Part shown: positions 1 through 8,699 of the stretch, one piece after another
Numbering within the stretch: position 1 is the first letter of the stretch
Layout: each line of letters starts with the position of its first letter
Translations under genes and position numbers: made by a program
Notes under the pieces: generated by a model
The model's input: only the letters and a program-made list of their open reading frames with translations
The model's database searches: none
What the model was told of the DNA's origin: nothing
Source: Nonomuraea harbinensis
Lineage (GTDB): Bacteria > Actinomycetota > Actinomycetes > Streptosporangiales > Streptosporangiaceae
NCBI RefSeq assembly: GCF_019396385.1
Contig: NZ_JAHKRN010000005.1
Location: forward strand, 186,001-250,000
DNA: 64,000 nt
Direction of reading: 5' to 3'

Positions 1-780
1 CCGTTCACACCCAGCCACATGGCGCTCGTGCTGCCCCTCATCTCGTCCGCCCGCCTGCGCCGCCTCGCCGACCCGTGGGCGCTGGCGCTCGGCGCGATGG
101 TGCCCGACCTGCCGATCTTCCTGCCGTTCCTGCCCGACTACAGCGACTGGCACTCCTGGCAGGGCGTGGTGACGGTGGACCTGGCGGCGATGCTGATCCT
201 GCTGGTCCTCTTCCACGGCCTGCTCCGCGACCCGCTCCTGGCCCTGCTCCCGCCCGCGCTGGCGGGCCGCGCCGCCACGCTCCGCCCCGCCTGGCCGCGG
301 CTCGCCCGCGGCTTTCCGGCCGTCGTGGCCGGCGGCCTGATCGGCTCGGCCAGCCACGTCGCCTGGGACTCCTTCACCCACTCCACCGGGCCGGGGGAGT
401 GGGGCGCGTGGCTGGCGACCCCGGTGCTCGGCGTGCTGCCGCTGTTCCGGGTCCTGCAGTACACCTCGTCGGCGGTGGGGCTGGTGATCGTCGTCTGGTG
501 GGCCTGGCGCGGCCTGTCCAGGATGGCGCCCGTGCCGGTGCCCGCCGACCTGCGCACCCCCGCGCGGACGCGCTGGACGGTCCTGGCCTGGAGCGCGGCG
601 GGCGTCGTCGCCGGCGCGTTCGCCTGGCCCCGGCTGGACGAACCCAACCCGGTCTTCGGCCTGCCCGGCGTCATCACCAAGGTCGGCGCCGGCACCGTCG
701 TGGGGTTCTGCCTCGTGCTTCTCTGCTACGCGGCCGTCTGGCAGGTCAGACGGCTCATGGCAGTATCGGAACGTGCTTGA
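1..780 (+). CDS. DUF4184 family membrane protein (start just outside window)
   Basis: Integral membrane protein of unknown function resembling DUF4184. The first in-window ATG is at 19, but bases 1-18 read in frame as PFTPSH, and this family typically begins MPFTxSH, so the true start codon almost certainly lies immediately left of the window. Several hydrophobic segments are visible, roughly residues 45-65, 105-120, 145-165, 190-205 and 225-245. Conserved-looking polar patches include the early MVPDLP motif and the DSFTH motif near residue 120, which suggest a metal-dependent membrane hydrolase-like fold; this is inference. Its TGA overlaps the GTG of the next gene, so the two are probably co-translated. 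Confidence 0.8.
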   Translation, partial: PFTPSHMALVLPLISSARLRRLADPWALALGAMVPDLPIFLPFLPDYSDWHSWQGVVTVDLAAMLILLVLFHGLLRDPLLALLPPALAGRAATLRPAWPRLARGFPAVVAGGLIGSASHVAWDSFTHSTGPGEWGAWLATPVLGVLPLFRVLQYTSSAVGLVIVVWWAWRGLSRMAPVPVPADLRTPARTRWTVLAWSAAGVVAGAFAWPRLDEPNPVFGLPGVITKVGAGTVVGFCLVLLCYAAVWQVRRLMAVSERA

Positions 781-1582
781 GTACGTCACGGACGCCGCCG
801 ATCCCCGCCTGACCGACTTCACCAGACTGCGCGACGTCGAGCTGCGCAAGAGCCTGGAGGCCGAGCGCGGCCTGTTCATGGCCGAGGGCGAGAAGGTGAT
901 CAGGCGCGCCGTCGGCGCGGGCTACCCGATCCGCTCCGTCCTCACCACCCGCCGCTGGCTCCAGCCGCTCGCCGACGTCCTCGGCGACGCCACCGTGTAC
1001 GTGGTCAGCGACGAGATCATGACCGCCACCGCCGGCTTCCAGGTCCACCGGGGCGCCCTCGCCTCGATGGCCCGCCTCCCGCTGCCGCCCACCGCCTCGG
1101 TCATGGAGTCGGCCGACCGCCTCGTCGTCCTGGAGGACATCGTCGACCACGCCAACGTCGGCGCCGTCTTCCGCTGCGCCGCCGCCCTCGGCGTCGGCGG
1201 CGTCATCCTGTCTCCCCGCTGCGCGGATCCGCTCTACCGGCGCGCGGTGAAGGTCTCGATGGGGGCGGTGTTCTCGATCCCGTACGCCCGGATGGACAAC
1301 TGGTACACCGGCCTGGACGAGCTGCGCGCGGCCGGCTTCCAGACCCTGGCGCTGACCCCCGACCAGTCGGCCACCCCGCTCGACGAGGTCAAGCTGGGTG
1401 ACCGGGTGGCGTTGCTGCTCGGCGCCGAGGGCGACGGCCTGTCGTCGCGGTGGCTGCACGAGGCGGACGAACCGGTCTGCATCCCGATGAGCCCGGCGGC
1501 CATGGACGCGGGCGTGGACTCGCTGAACGTGGTCGCCGCCGCAGCCATCGCCTGTCACGGCCTCATGCGCGGCCGACGGTGA
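773..1582 (+). CDS. SpoU/TrmH-family RNA 2'-O-methyltransferase
   Basis: Probable SAM-dependent 2'-O-ribose methyltransferase acting on tRNA or rRNA in the cytoplasm. The N-terminal ~95 residues form the substrate-binding part (FMAEGEKVIRRAV motif), followed by the SPOUT domain. The three SpoU motifs are visible: the DHANVGAVFRCAAALG stretch with the catalytic Asn-x-Gly-x-x-x-Arg pattern, LLLGAEGDGLS, and IPMSPAAMDAGVDSLNVVAAAAI. Length 269 residues is normal. The GTG start at 773 overlaps the upstream stop, indicating translational coupling. The exact RNA target cannot be read from sequence. Confidence 0.93.
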   Translation: MLEYVTDAADPRLTDFTRLRDVELRKSLEAERGLFMAEGEKVIRRAVGAGYPIRSVLTTRRWLQPLADVLGDATVYVVSDEIMTATAGFQVHRGALASMARLPLPPTASVMESADRLVVLEDIVDHANVGAVFRCAAALGVGGVILSPRCADPLYRRAVKVSMGAVFSIPYARMDNWYTGLDELRAAGFQTLALTPDQSATPLDEVKLGDRVALLLGAEGDGLSSRWLHEADEPVCIPMSPAAMDAGVDSLNVVAAAAIACHGLMRGRR

Positions 1583-1588
1583 CGCCGG

Positions 1589-2362
1589 TCAGGAGACCTT
1601 GGAGGACGACGCCGCCCAGGTGTTGCAGGACTTGGGGTCACCGGTGGCGAAGCCCTGCTTGATCCAGGCACGCACGTTGGCCGTCTTCCCGACCCAGCGC
1701 TCCGAGCCGGTGTCGCCCTGGACCAGGCTCAGCAGCTCGCGATAGTCACGCGACGTCCTGCCCTTGAGCGGCCACACGCTCTTCAGGAAAGCCCCGCCGA
1801 GGCAGTCGGTCTGCAGACTGGCGCGGCGCGACTGCTCCCGCAGCTCCGTCTTGTTGTCGTAGGGCTCGTCGTTGTAGGCGTCGGTGATGCCGGTGAGCTT
1901 CTGGACGTGGTAGCCGTACATGCCGGCCGTGTAGTTGAAGAGCCACAGGTCGTCCGGATCCTCGACCCAGGTCTTGCCCACCTGGACGGCGAGCGTCTCG
2001 GTCTTCTCGCAGTACCAGGCCTGCGAGTCGTCCTTGTCCACGTCCAGGCCGCAGTACTTCTTCGGGATCCGGTTGAAGTGCTTGACGCGCATCTTGCCGA
2101 AGTCCACCCCGGCCTTCGTCAGGTGCGCGCCCCAGGTCTTGTTGAGGCAGGCGACGACGGCGTCGATATAGGCCCGGGCCTGCTTCTTGTCGCCCGTCCT
2201 GATGCGCTTCTCCGCGCACTTCGTACGGGGGAGAGGCCCGGTGGCGTACAGGTCGTTCTTGGTGAGCTCGGGGCTGTTGATCGGGTCCATGGCGGCGTTG
2301 GCCGCGGTGCCGGACAGCGGAAGGGTGATGGTCGCCAGCGCGGCGATCATGAAAGTTTTCAC
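1589..2362 (-). CDS. Secreted, degenerate neutral-zinc-metallopeptidase-like protein
   Basis: Exported 257-residue protein with a Sec signal peptide (residues 1-23, cleavage near AANA-A). The core aligns with the YpfJ-type neutral zinc metallopeptidases: a HVQKLTG segment, an E-x-SRR helix and a TDCLGGAFL segment. The catalytic HEYGHHVQ motif is replaced by GMYGYHVQ (residues 147-154), so two zinc-binding His and the catalytic Glu are missing, and the downstream ELQADC-type motif reads SLQTDC, losing the third ligand. It is therefore probably a pseudoenzyme. Six Cys could form disulfides. It converges on the methyltransferase gene with only 6 bp between stops. Confidence 0.75.
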   Translation of the reverse strand: MKTFMIAALATITLPLSGTAANAAMDPINSPELTKNDLYATGPLPRTKCAEKRIRTGDKKQARAYIDAVVACLNKTWGAHLTKAGVDFGKMRVKHFNRIPKKYCGLDVDKDDSQAWYCEKTETLAVQVGKTWVEDPDDLWLFNYTAGMYGYHVQKLTGITDAYNDEPYDNKTELREQSRRASLQTDCLGGAFLKSVWPLKGRTSRDYRELLSLVQGDTGSERWVGKTANVRAWIKQGFATGDPKSCNTWAASSSKVS

Positions 2363-2467
2363 ATGGCGGGACCATAGGGGGGAAGGTGACTTCGGGCAAC
2401 CGCAATAGATGAAAAGCGATATTTCCGGAATTTTCGGCGTATAACGCTGCCAAAAGGGCCCGCCTGC

Positions 2468-3445
2468 CTAGCGGATGACGATGGCGTGGTCGCCGCGCGG
2501 CACCAGTTCGCCGATGACCGGGGCGCCCGGGATCTCGCCGGCGATCAGCAGGCCGCCCGAGGTCTGGGCGTCCGCGAGCAGGAGCATCGTCTCCTCGTCC
2601 GCGCCGCCCGGGTCGACGTGGCCGGCGACCCAGTCCAGGTTGCGGCGGGAACCGCCCGGCACGTACCCCTCGCGCAGGCTCCGGCGGGCGTCGTCCAGGA
2701 TCGGCACCGCGGCCGCGTCCACCACCGCCGTCACCCCCGAGGCGCGGGCGAGCTTGAACAGGTGACCCAGGAGCCCGAACCCGGTCACGTCGGTGGCGCA
2801 GCGCACCCCGGCCTCCAGCGCCGCCCGGCTCGCCTCCGCGTTGAGCGCGGTCATGGTGGCGACGGCGTGCGGGAACACCTCGCCCGTCGCCTTGTGCCGG
2901 TTGTTGAGCACGCCCAGGCCGAGCGGCTTGGTGAGCGACAGCGGCACGCCCGCGACCCCGGCGTCGTTGCGCATCAGCCGGTCCGGGTCAGCCAGCCCCG
3001 TCACCGCCATGCCGTACTTGGGCTCGACGTCGACCACGCTGTGACCTCCGGCGACGTGGCAGCCGGCGTCCGCCGCGACCTCCGCGGCCCCGCGCAGCAC
3101 CTCGCGGGCGAGCTCGTACGGGAGAGTCTCGCGGGGCCAGCACAGCAGGTTGATCGCCATCAACGGGCGCCCGCCCATGGCGTAGACGTCCGAGAGCGCG
3201 TTGGCCGCCGCGATCCGTCCCCAGTCGAACGGGTCGTCCACCACCGGTGTGAAGAAGTCGGCGGTGCTCACGATCGCCGTCCCGCCCTCGATCCTGACGA
3301 CGGCCGCGTCGTCACCGCTGTCGAGGCCGACCACGAGATCACCGCCCTGCGGCCGGGCCAGGCCGGCCAGCACGTCCTCCAGCTCTCCGGGAGGGATCTT
3401 GCACGCGCAGCCGCCGCCCTGGGCGTATTGGGTGAGCCTCATCAT
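2468..3445 (-). CDS. selD: Selenide, water dikinase (selenophosphate synthetase)
   Basis: Makes selenophosphate, the selenium donor for SelA, from selenide and ATP. The N-terminal QYAQGGGCACK motif carries the catalytic Cys (not selenocysteine) and Lys seen in the family, followed by the PurM-like ATP-binding regions (GDDAA near residue 45, STADFFTPVVDDP, GGHSV). 325 residues is slightly short but complete. Start options are GTG 3451, ATG 3445 and ATG 3442; the two ATGs best match homologues beginning MRLTQY. It faces away from selA with about 40 bp between starts, so one small region must hold both promoters. Part of a complete selDABC module. Confidence 0.95.
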   Translation of the reverse strand: MMRLTQYAQGGGCACKIPPGELEDVLAGLARPQGGDLVVGLDSGDDAAVVRIEGGTAIVSTADFFTPVVDDPFDWGRIAAANALSDVYAMGGRPLMAINLLCWPRETLPYELAREVLRGAAEVAADAGCHVAGGHSVVDVEPKYGMAVTGLADPDRLMRNDAGVAGVPLSLTKPLGLGVLNNRHKATGEVFPHAVATMTALNAEASRAALEAGVRCATDVTGFGLLGHLFKLARASGVTAVVDAAAVPILDDARRSLREGYVPGGSRRNLDWVAGHVDPGGADEETMLLLADAQTSGGLLIAGEIPGAPVIGELVPRGDHAIVIR

Positions 3446-3486
3446 GATCACATCATTGCGCGGATCGCGGGTTTCCGGTATGGCAG

Positions 3487-4794
3487 ATGACCATGACCGA
3501 TCAACGGCGCCGGATTCCCCGCACGGACGCGGTCCTGGCGGATCCCCGCCTGGCCGAGCTCACCCCCGTCTTCGGCAGGAGCCGGGTGAAGGCCGCGGTC
3601 ACCGCGGCGCAGCGCCGGGCGCGTGACGGCGAGATCGCCCCCGAGCTGGTCGCCGAGACCGCGCTGGCGTCGCTGTCGGACGCCGGGCCGCGCCGCGTGA
3701 TCAACGCCACCGGGGTGGTCGTGCACACCAACCTGGGCCGGGCGCCGCTGTCCGGGCCGGCGCTGGAGGCCGTGCGGGTGGCGGCCGGATCCACCGACGT
3801 GGAGCTCGACCTGGTCACCGGACGCAGGGGACGGCGCGGGCGCGGCGCCCTGGCGGCCCTGGCCCAGGCCGTCCCGGCGGCGGAGGCGGTGCACGTCGTC
3901 AACAACAACGCGGCCGCCCTCGTCCTCGCGGCGACCGCGCTCGCGTACGGGAAGGAGATCGTCATCAGCCGGGGCGAGCTGGTCGAGATCGGCGCCGGGT
4001 TCCGGCTGCCCGAGCTGCTGGAGTCCACCGGCGCCCGGCTGCGGGAGGTCGGCACCACGAACCGCACCACCGTCGCCGACTACCGGGCGGCGATCGGCCC
4101 CGTGACCGGGTTCGTGCTGAAGGTCCACCCGTCCAACTACCGCGTCGAAGGCTTCGGGGGGACGCCCGGCGTGGGCGACCTCGCGGGGCTGGGCGTCCCG
4201 GTCGTCGGCGACATCGGCTCGGGGCTGCTGCGCCCGGAGCCCGCGCTGCCGGCCGAGCCGGACGCGGCCACCTGGCTGGAGCAGGGCACCGACCTGGTGA
4301 CGGCCAGCGGCGACAAGCTGCTCGGCGGCCCCCAGTGCGGGCTCCTGCTCGGCCGGGCCGGCCTGGTCGAACGGCTCCGCACCCACCCCCTGGCCCGCGC
4401 GCTGCGCGTCGACAAGCTCACCCTCGCCGCCCTGGAGGCCACGCTCACGCACGCCGCCAACCCGACCCGCGCCGCGCTCCTCGCGGACCTGCCCACGCTG
4501 CGCCGCCGCGCGGACGAGCTCGTGCTCCTGCTGCACGCGGACGGGGTCAAGGCCGACGCCGTGGACACCGTGGCGGCGGTCGGCGGAGGGGGCGCGCCGG
4601 GGGTGGAGCTGCCCAGCGTGGCCGTCACCGTACCGATCGCGCTCGCCGGCCCGCTGCGGACCGGGACCCCCGCCGTGGTCGGCCGGGCGGCCGCGGACCG
4701 CTACCTGCTGGACCTGCGCACCGTCGCCCCGGACGACGACGGGGACCTCGCGGCGGCGGTGGCGGCCGCCTGGGAGGCGGCGGCATGCGCGTGA
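3487..4794 (+). CDS. selA: L-seryl-tRNA(Sec) selenium transferase
   Basis: PLP enzyme that converts Ser-tRNA(Sec) to Sec-tRNA(Sec) using selenophosphate. The N-terminal tRNA-binding domain (residues 1-75) includes the conserved PRTDAVL start region; the RVINATGVVVHTNLGRAPLS motif and VNNNAAA loop form the cofactor pocket; Lys277 in SGDKLLGGPQCG is the expected Schiff-base lysine. At 435 residues it is a full-length bacterial SelA. Start ATG 3487 could alternatively be ATG 3493. The stop codon overlaps the selB start by 10 bases, so SelA and SelB are translationally coupled. Confidence 0.97.
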   Translation: MTMTDQRRRIPRTDAVLADPRLAELTPVFGRSRVKAAVTAAQRRARDGEIAPELVAETALASLSDAGPRRVINATGVVVHTNLGRAPLSGPALEAVRVAAGSTDVELDLVTGRRGRRGRGALAALAQAVPAAEAVHVVNNNAAALVLAATALAYGKEIVISRGELVEIGAGFRLPELLESTGARLREVGTTNRTTVADYRAAIGPVTGFVLKVHPSNYRVEGFGGTPGVGDLAGLGVPVVGDIGSGLLRPEPALPAEPDAATWLEQGTDLVTASGDKLLGGPQCGLLLGRAGLVERLRTHPLARALRVDKLTLAALEATLTHAANPTRAALLADLPTLRRRADELVLLLHADGVKADAVDTVAAVGGGGAPGVELPSVAVTVPIALAGPLRTGTPAVVGRAAADRYLLDLRTVAPDDDGDLAAAVAAAWEAAACA

Positions 4795-7028
4795 TCGCCA
4801 CCGCCGGGCACGTCGACCACGGCAAGTCGACCCTGCTCCGGGCGCTGACCGGGATGGAGCCCGACCGGTGGGAGGAGGAACGCCGCCGCGGCCTCACCCT
4901 GGACCTCGGCTTCGTCTGGACCGACGGGCTGGCCTTCGTCGACGTGCCCGGCCACGAACGGTTCATCGGCAACATGCTGTCCGGCGTCGGCCCCGCGCCG
5001 GCCGTGCTGTTCGTGGTCGCCGCCGACGACGGCTGGGCCGTGCAGTCGGAGGAGCACCTGCGGATCGTCGACGCGCTCGGCATCACCACCGGGGTTCTCG
5101 CGGTCACCCGCGCCGACCTCGCGGACCCGGGTCCTGTCCTGGCCGCCTGCCGGGAACGGCTGCGCGGCACCGGCCTCGACGGGATCCCGGCGATCGCCGT
5201 GAGCGCCGTCCGCGGCGACGGGCTGGCCGAGCTGAGAGCGGCGCTGTCCGCCCTTCCCGAGCCCGAGCCGTCCCCGGACGCCGACGTCCGCCTCTGGATC
5301 GACCGGGTGTTCACCGTCGAGGGCCGCGGCACCGTCGTGACCGGGACGCTCGGCGCGGGCACGATCCGCACCGGCGACCGGCTGATGGCCGGCCGCGAGC
5401 CCGTCCGCGTCCGCGGCCTGCACAGCCTCGGCACGGCCCGCGACGAGGTCCGCGGCCCGGCCCGGGTCGCGGTCAACCTCCGCGGCGCGGCCACCCCCCG
5501 CCGCGGCGACGCCCTCCTCACCCCGGACCGTTGGCTGGAGGTCACCCAGGCCGACGTCCGGCTCTCACCCGCGACCGACGTCCCCCACCACGCCATCTGG
5601 CACATCGGCACATCAGCCACCCCCGCCCGCATCCGCCCCCTGACAGCCCCCTCCCCCCGAACCGTCCGTAACCACCCACCCGGAGCGTCCGCCCACGACC
5701 TTCAGAACTCGCCGAGAGTGTCTGTCGGCGACGTTCAGGATCACCCGTATGGAGGAGCCGTCCGCGACCTCCGGGATCGCCCGTCTGGGGGAGTCGCTCG
5801 CGACCTTCAGGGTCATCCGCCGGGGGTGTCCGCTCGGGACCTCCAGGATCACCCGCCGGGAGGGTCCGCTCGCGACCTTCAGGGTCATCCGCCGGGAGTG
5901 GCCGCTCGCGACCTCCAGGATCATTCGCGGGGAGTGGTCGCTCGCGACCTCCGGGATCACCCGCCTGGAGCAGCCGCCCGCGACGTTCAGGACTCGGCGG
6001 AAGCGTCCGGGCGCGACCCCCGGGACCGCTCGCCTGGAGACCTCGGGCTCGGCGCGGGGAATCGGCTGCTTGCCGACGGCGCGGGGGGCCGTTCGTTCGG
6101 GGGTGACGCGGTGCATGTCACGCTGGATCGTGCGTACGGCAGGGAATCGGTGCTCGATCGTGCGTACGGCGGGGACACTGTGCGGGTCACGTTGGAGAGG
6201 CCGCTTCCGCTGCGTATCGGTGATCGGGCGTTGCTGCGCGATCCCGGCAGCCGCAGGGTCTGGGGGGTGACCGTACTCGACGTCCGGCCGCCCGCGCTGC
6301 GTCGCAGGGGTGCGGCGAGGCGGCGGGCGGAGGAGCTGGCCGCCCTGGACGGTTTTCCCGACGGAGAGGCGGAGCTGCGGCGGCGGGGGATCGCCAGGCT
6401 GGACGAGCTGGCCGCCATGGGCGCGCCGGTGACCGCCGAGCCCGTCGCCGGCGCGTGGGTCGCCGATCCCGAGCACTGGGAGTCGCTCAGGGCCCGGCTG
6501 GTCGAGGTCGTGACCGCGCACGCCGAGGCCAGCCCGCACGATCCCGGGATGTCGGCCGAGGAGGTCAGGCAGGCGCTGGGCCTGCCCGACCGGTCGCTCG
6601 TGGACGCGCTCGCCGAGCGGACGCCGCTCGGCCGCTCCCGGGGACGGCTGACCGCCGCGCCGCCGGAGCTCGCGCCCGGCGTCGAGCGGTTGCGCCGCGA
6701 CTGGGCCGCCGCGCCGTTCGCCGCCCCCGACGCCGCCAGGCTGGCCGAGCTCGGTCTGGACGGCCGCGACCTGGCCGCGGCGGAGGCCGCCGGACACCTG
6801 GTACGGCTCGCGCCCGGCGTCGTCCTGCCCACGGGCGCACCCGAACGGGCGCTCACCGTGCTGTCCGGCCTGGCCCAGCCGTTCACCGCCGCCGACGCGC
6901 GCAAGGCGCTGGGCACGTCCCGCCGGGTGGTCATCCCGCTGCTCGAACACCTGGACAGGACCGGCGCGACGCGCAGGGCCGAGGACGGCTCGCGCCGGAT
7001 CGCCGGAACGGGCCGCCCGGAGCGCTAA
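4785..7028 (+). CDS. selB: Selenocysteine-specific elongation factor with repeat insertion
   Basis: GTPase that delivers Sec-tRNA(Sec) to UGA codons followed by a SECIS hairpin. Residues 8-16 (GHVDHGKST) are the P-loop, 53-57 (DVPGH) is G3, and TRAD holds the G4-like element; EF-Tu-type domains II and III follow, then C-terminal winged-helix repeats from about residue 500 that bind SECIS RNA. The start ATG is chosen because MRVIATAGHVDHGKST is the family N-terminus. About 180 extra residues (roughly 285-465) lie inside domain III between RIRPL and VRVTLERPLPLRIGDRALLRD; they consist of 12-residue repeats rich in ARDLQDHPPG. At 747 residues it is larger than usual (about 590). The frame remains open, so the insertion seems tolerated. 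Confidence 0.95.
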   Translation: MRVIATAGHVDHGKSTLLRALTGMEPDRWEEERRRGLTLDLGFVWTDGLAFVDVPGHERFIGNMLSGVGPAPAVLFVVAADDGWAVQSEEHLRIVDALGITTGVLAVTRADLADPGPVLAACRERLRGTGLDGIPAIAVSAVRGDGLAELRAALSALPEPEPSPDADVRLWIDRVFTVEGRGTVVTGTLGAGTIRTGDRLMAGREPVRVRGLHSLGTARDEVRGPARVAVNLRGAATPRRGDALLTPDRWLEVTQADVRLSPATDVPHHAIWHIGTSATPARIRPLTAPSPRTVRNHPPGASAHDLQNSPRVSVGDVQDHPYGGAVRDLRDRPSGGVARDLQGHPPGVSARDLQDHPPGGSARDLQGHPPGVAARDLQDHSRGVVARDLRDHPPGAAARDVQDSAEASGRDPRDRSPGDLGLGAGNRLLADGAGGRSFGGDAVHVTLDRAYGRESVLDRAYGGDTVRVTLERPLPLRIGDRALLRDPGSRRVWGVTVLDVRPPALRRRGAARRRAEELAALDGFPDGEAELRRRGIARLDELAAMGAPVTAEPVAGAWVADPEHWESLRARLVEVVTAHAEASPHDPGMSAEEVRQALGLPDRSLVDALAERTPLGRSRGRLTAAPPELAPGVERLRRDWAAAPFAAPDAARLAELGLDGRDLAAAEAAGHLVRLAPGVVLPTGAPERALTVLSGLAQPFTAADARKALGTSRRVVIPLLEHLDRTGATRRAEDGSRRIAGTGRPER
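5640..6120 (+). repeat. 36-bp tandem repeat inside selB
   Basis: About ten degenerate in-frame copies of a 36-bp unit encode the 12-residue pattern xARDLQDHPPGx. The best conserved copies lie between about 5780 and 5990, where units differ mostly by single substitutions; edges decay into diverged copies. Just downstream, at about 6120-6180, a separate short duplication encodes LDRAYG twice. The unit length is an exact multiple of three, so expansion or contraction preserves the SelB frame. Confidence 0.9.
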
Positions 7029-7038
7029 GATCGCGAGC

Positions 7039-7131
7039 GGAGGCGTCCAGGTGCCTGGTGGCCCTCCCGGTCTTCAAAACCGGTGGCGCCGAGCATCTCG
7101 GCGCGGCGGGTTCGATTCCCGTCCGCCTCCG
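7039..7131 (+). tRNA. selC: tRNA-Sec, anticodon TCA
   Basis: A 93-base selenocysteine tRNA lies 10 bases after the selB stop. Acceptor GGAGGCG (7039-7045) pairs with CGCCTCC (7124-7130), with discriminator G7131. The anticodon arm is CCGGT-CTTCAAA-ACCGG, giving anticodon TCA, which reads UGA. The long extra arm typical of tRNA-Sec is formed by GCGCCGA/TCGGCGC around 7086-7104, and the T loop is TTCGATT (7111-7117). The D arm is an extended hairpin, as in this class. No CCA is encoded. Position directly after selB indicates a selABC operon. Confidence 0.97.
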
Positions 7132-7140
7132 CTCAACAAG

Positions 7141-8199
7141 TCAGTGCCGGGCCAGGCCCGGGATCGCCGGTTCCGCCTCGCCCGGCAGGTCGCGCAGGAC
7201 ATCGCCGCCGGTGGTCAGCAGCCGCAGGCGTCCCCGCTGGTCGGCCGGTGGCTGGACGACCGCGTACCCGTCTCTCGTGGGCCCGAGCGCGTACTGCCCG
7301 TCGGGCAGCGGCGTGCGCTCGACGAGCGTGCCGCGCGGATCGAACCGCAGCACGGCGACGCTGTCGCCGGTGTACTCCAGCACGAAGATCCGCTCCCCGC
7401 TGACCTGGACGGACAGCCCGTGGTCGGCGTCGGACAGCACCCCGGACCCGGTCGCCGAGAGCGTGCGGGCCGTCCCGCCCACCCGCAGCCGCACCCGCTC
7501 GCGCGCGCCGTCGCCGTCCTGCCCGAGCGCCAGGAGGACGAGCTCGCCCGACGGGAGCACGCCGACCGGCTCGTACCCCTCCGGCGGGGTCAGCGGCTCC
7601 GTCCGCCCGTCATCGAGACGCACGTCGGTGTACGCGTGCACGTCCCCGCTCGCGTGGTAGCCGAGGATCAGCCTGCGGGAGTCGGCCGACCACGCCCACG
7701 GGCTGTAGGCGCTGTCGGCCCGGCCGTCACCGGGCGCGGGGACCCGATGCGCGGTGCCGCCCAGCAGGTCCCTGAGCTCGTAGCCGTCCGGCGTGGGCAG
7801 GCCCAGCCAGCGGCCGTCGGGGGACAGCGTGATGTTGCCCTGCGGGTGCACGGTCCGCGCGCCGAGCCCGTAGGTCCGGCCGTCCTCCAGGGTGAGCAGC
7901 GTGGGGCAGGAGCTCCGGCACGGCGCGTACACGACCGCGCCGCGGCCCACCGGCCCGCTCGAAGGCAGGACCGGGTACTCCGCGCTCGTGGAGACCGCCG
8001 GCACCGCCGTGATGGTCTCGGCGGAGCGGGTGAGGTTCTGTAGCAGCCCGAACCCGCCGGCCACGAGCAGGGCCGCCGCCGCGGCGCCGGTCACGGCCCG
8101 TACGGTCCTGCGGCGGCGCAGGACGCGCAGGGCGAGGTCCGCGTCCGCGTAGTCGCGCGCGTCGGCTCCGAGCCGGTGGTACGTGTCGCGGAGGTTCAT
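7141..8199 (-). CDS. Membrane-anchored beta-propeller protein, cognate of the SigE-type sigma factor
   Basis: A 352-residue protein with a short cytoplasmic N-terminus (residues 1-33), one transmembrane helix (about 35-55) and an extracytoplasmic TolB/WD40-like repeat domain (repeating SPDGRWL, SADSRRL, LPSGELV strands). There is no catalytic motif. The upstream sigma gene stop overlaps this start as ATGA, and a GGAGAGG ribosome site sits 8 bases before ATG 8199, which favours it over ATG 8205. In actinomycetes such genes commonly follow SigE-family sigma genes and may act as sensors or anti-sigma partners; the regulatory role here is inference, since no zinc anti-sigma motif is visible. Confidence 0.82.
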   Translation of the reverse strand: MNLRDTYHRLGADARDYADADLALRVLRRRRTVRAVTGAAAAALLVAGGFGLLQNLTRSAETITAVPAVSTSAEYPVLPSSGPVGRGAVVYAPCRSSCPTLLTLEDGRTYGLGARTVHPQGNITLSPDGRWLGLPTPDGYELRDLLGGTAHRVPAPGDGRADSAYSPWAWSADSRRLILGYHASGDVHAYTDVRLDDGRTEPLTPPEGYEPVGVLPSGELVLLALGQDGDGARERVRLRVGGTARTLSATGSGVLSDADHGLSVQVSGERIFVLEYTGDSVAVLRFDPRGTLVERTPLPDGQYALGPTRDGYAVVQPPADQRGRLRLLTTGGDVLRDLPGEAEPAIPGLARH

Positions 8200-8699
8200 G
8201 GGCATACCCTCTCCAGCAGTCGCGGCGCCACCCGGCGCAGGCGGTTGAGCGCGTCGTGCGCGTGCCGCTTGACCGTCCCGACCGAGCAGCCCAGCTGCGC
8301 GGCGACCGCCGACTCCGGGAGGTCCTCGTAGAACCGCAGGTAGAGCACGATCCGCTGCTTGGCCGTGAGCACGCCGAGCGCGCGCCCTAACATGATCTTC
8401 AGGTCGGCCTGCGTGGACTGGTCGTGGTGCGGCCCGGAGTCCGGCAGGTCGGCGGTCGGGACGATGGTGAGCCGTCGAGGGCGGCGCCAGGTGCGCAGCT
8501 GGTTGAGCATCATCGTGCGCACGTACGCCTCGGGATCGGCCGCGGCGGAGACCCTGCGCCACCGGGTGGCGGCCTTGACCAGCGTCTCCTGCAGCAGGTC
8601 CTCCGCCTGGCCGTGGTCGCCGGTGAGCAGGAACGCCGTCCTGGACAGGGCGTGGCCACGCGCGGCCACGAAGTCGCGGAAACCCTCGGTGTCGATCAA
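8196..8699 (-). CDS. SigE-family ECF RNA polymerase sigma factor
   Basis: Extracytoplasmic-function sigma-70 factor of 167 residues. Region 2 (residues 8-75) includes AFLLTGDHGQAEDLLQETLVKAATRW and the DNA-binding PEAYVRTMMLNQL segment. Region 4 (about 105-160) holds a clear helix-turn-helix in PESAVAAQLGCSVGTVKRHAHDALNRLR. The start is TTG 8699; no better ATG is present before region 2. The gene is followed with a 4-base ATGA overlap by the beta-propeller protein, consistent with a sigma/regulator pair. Its regulon cannot be inferred here. Confidence 0.92.
   Translation of the reverse strand: MIDTEGFRDFVAARGHALSRTAFLLTGDHGQAEDLLQETLVKAATRWRRVSAAADPEAYVRTMMLNQLRTWRRPRRLTIVPTADLPDSGPHHDQSTQADLKIMLGRALGVLTAKQRIVLYLRFYEDLPESAVAAQLGCSVGTVKRHAHDALNRLRRVAPRLLERVCP

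Noticed and set aside
5640..6120. Repeat block in selB considered as a CRISPR array
   Set aside because: Units are contiguous, in frame and lack unique spacers of constant length; it is a coding minisatellite.
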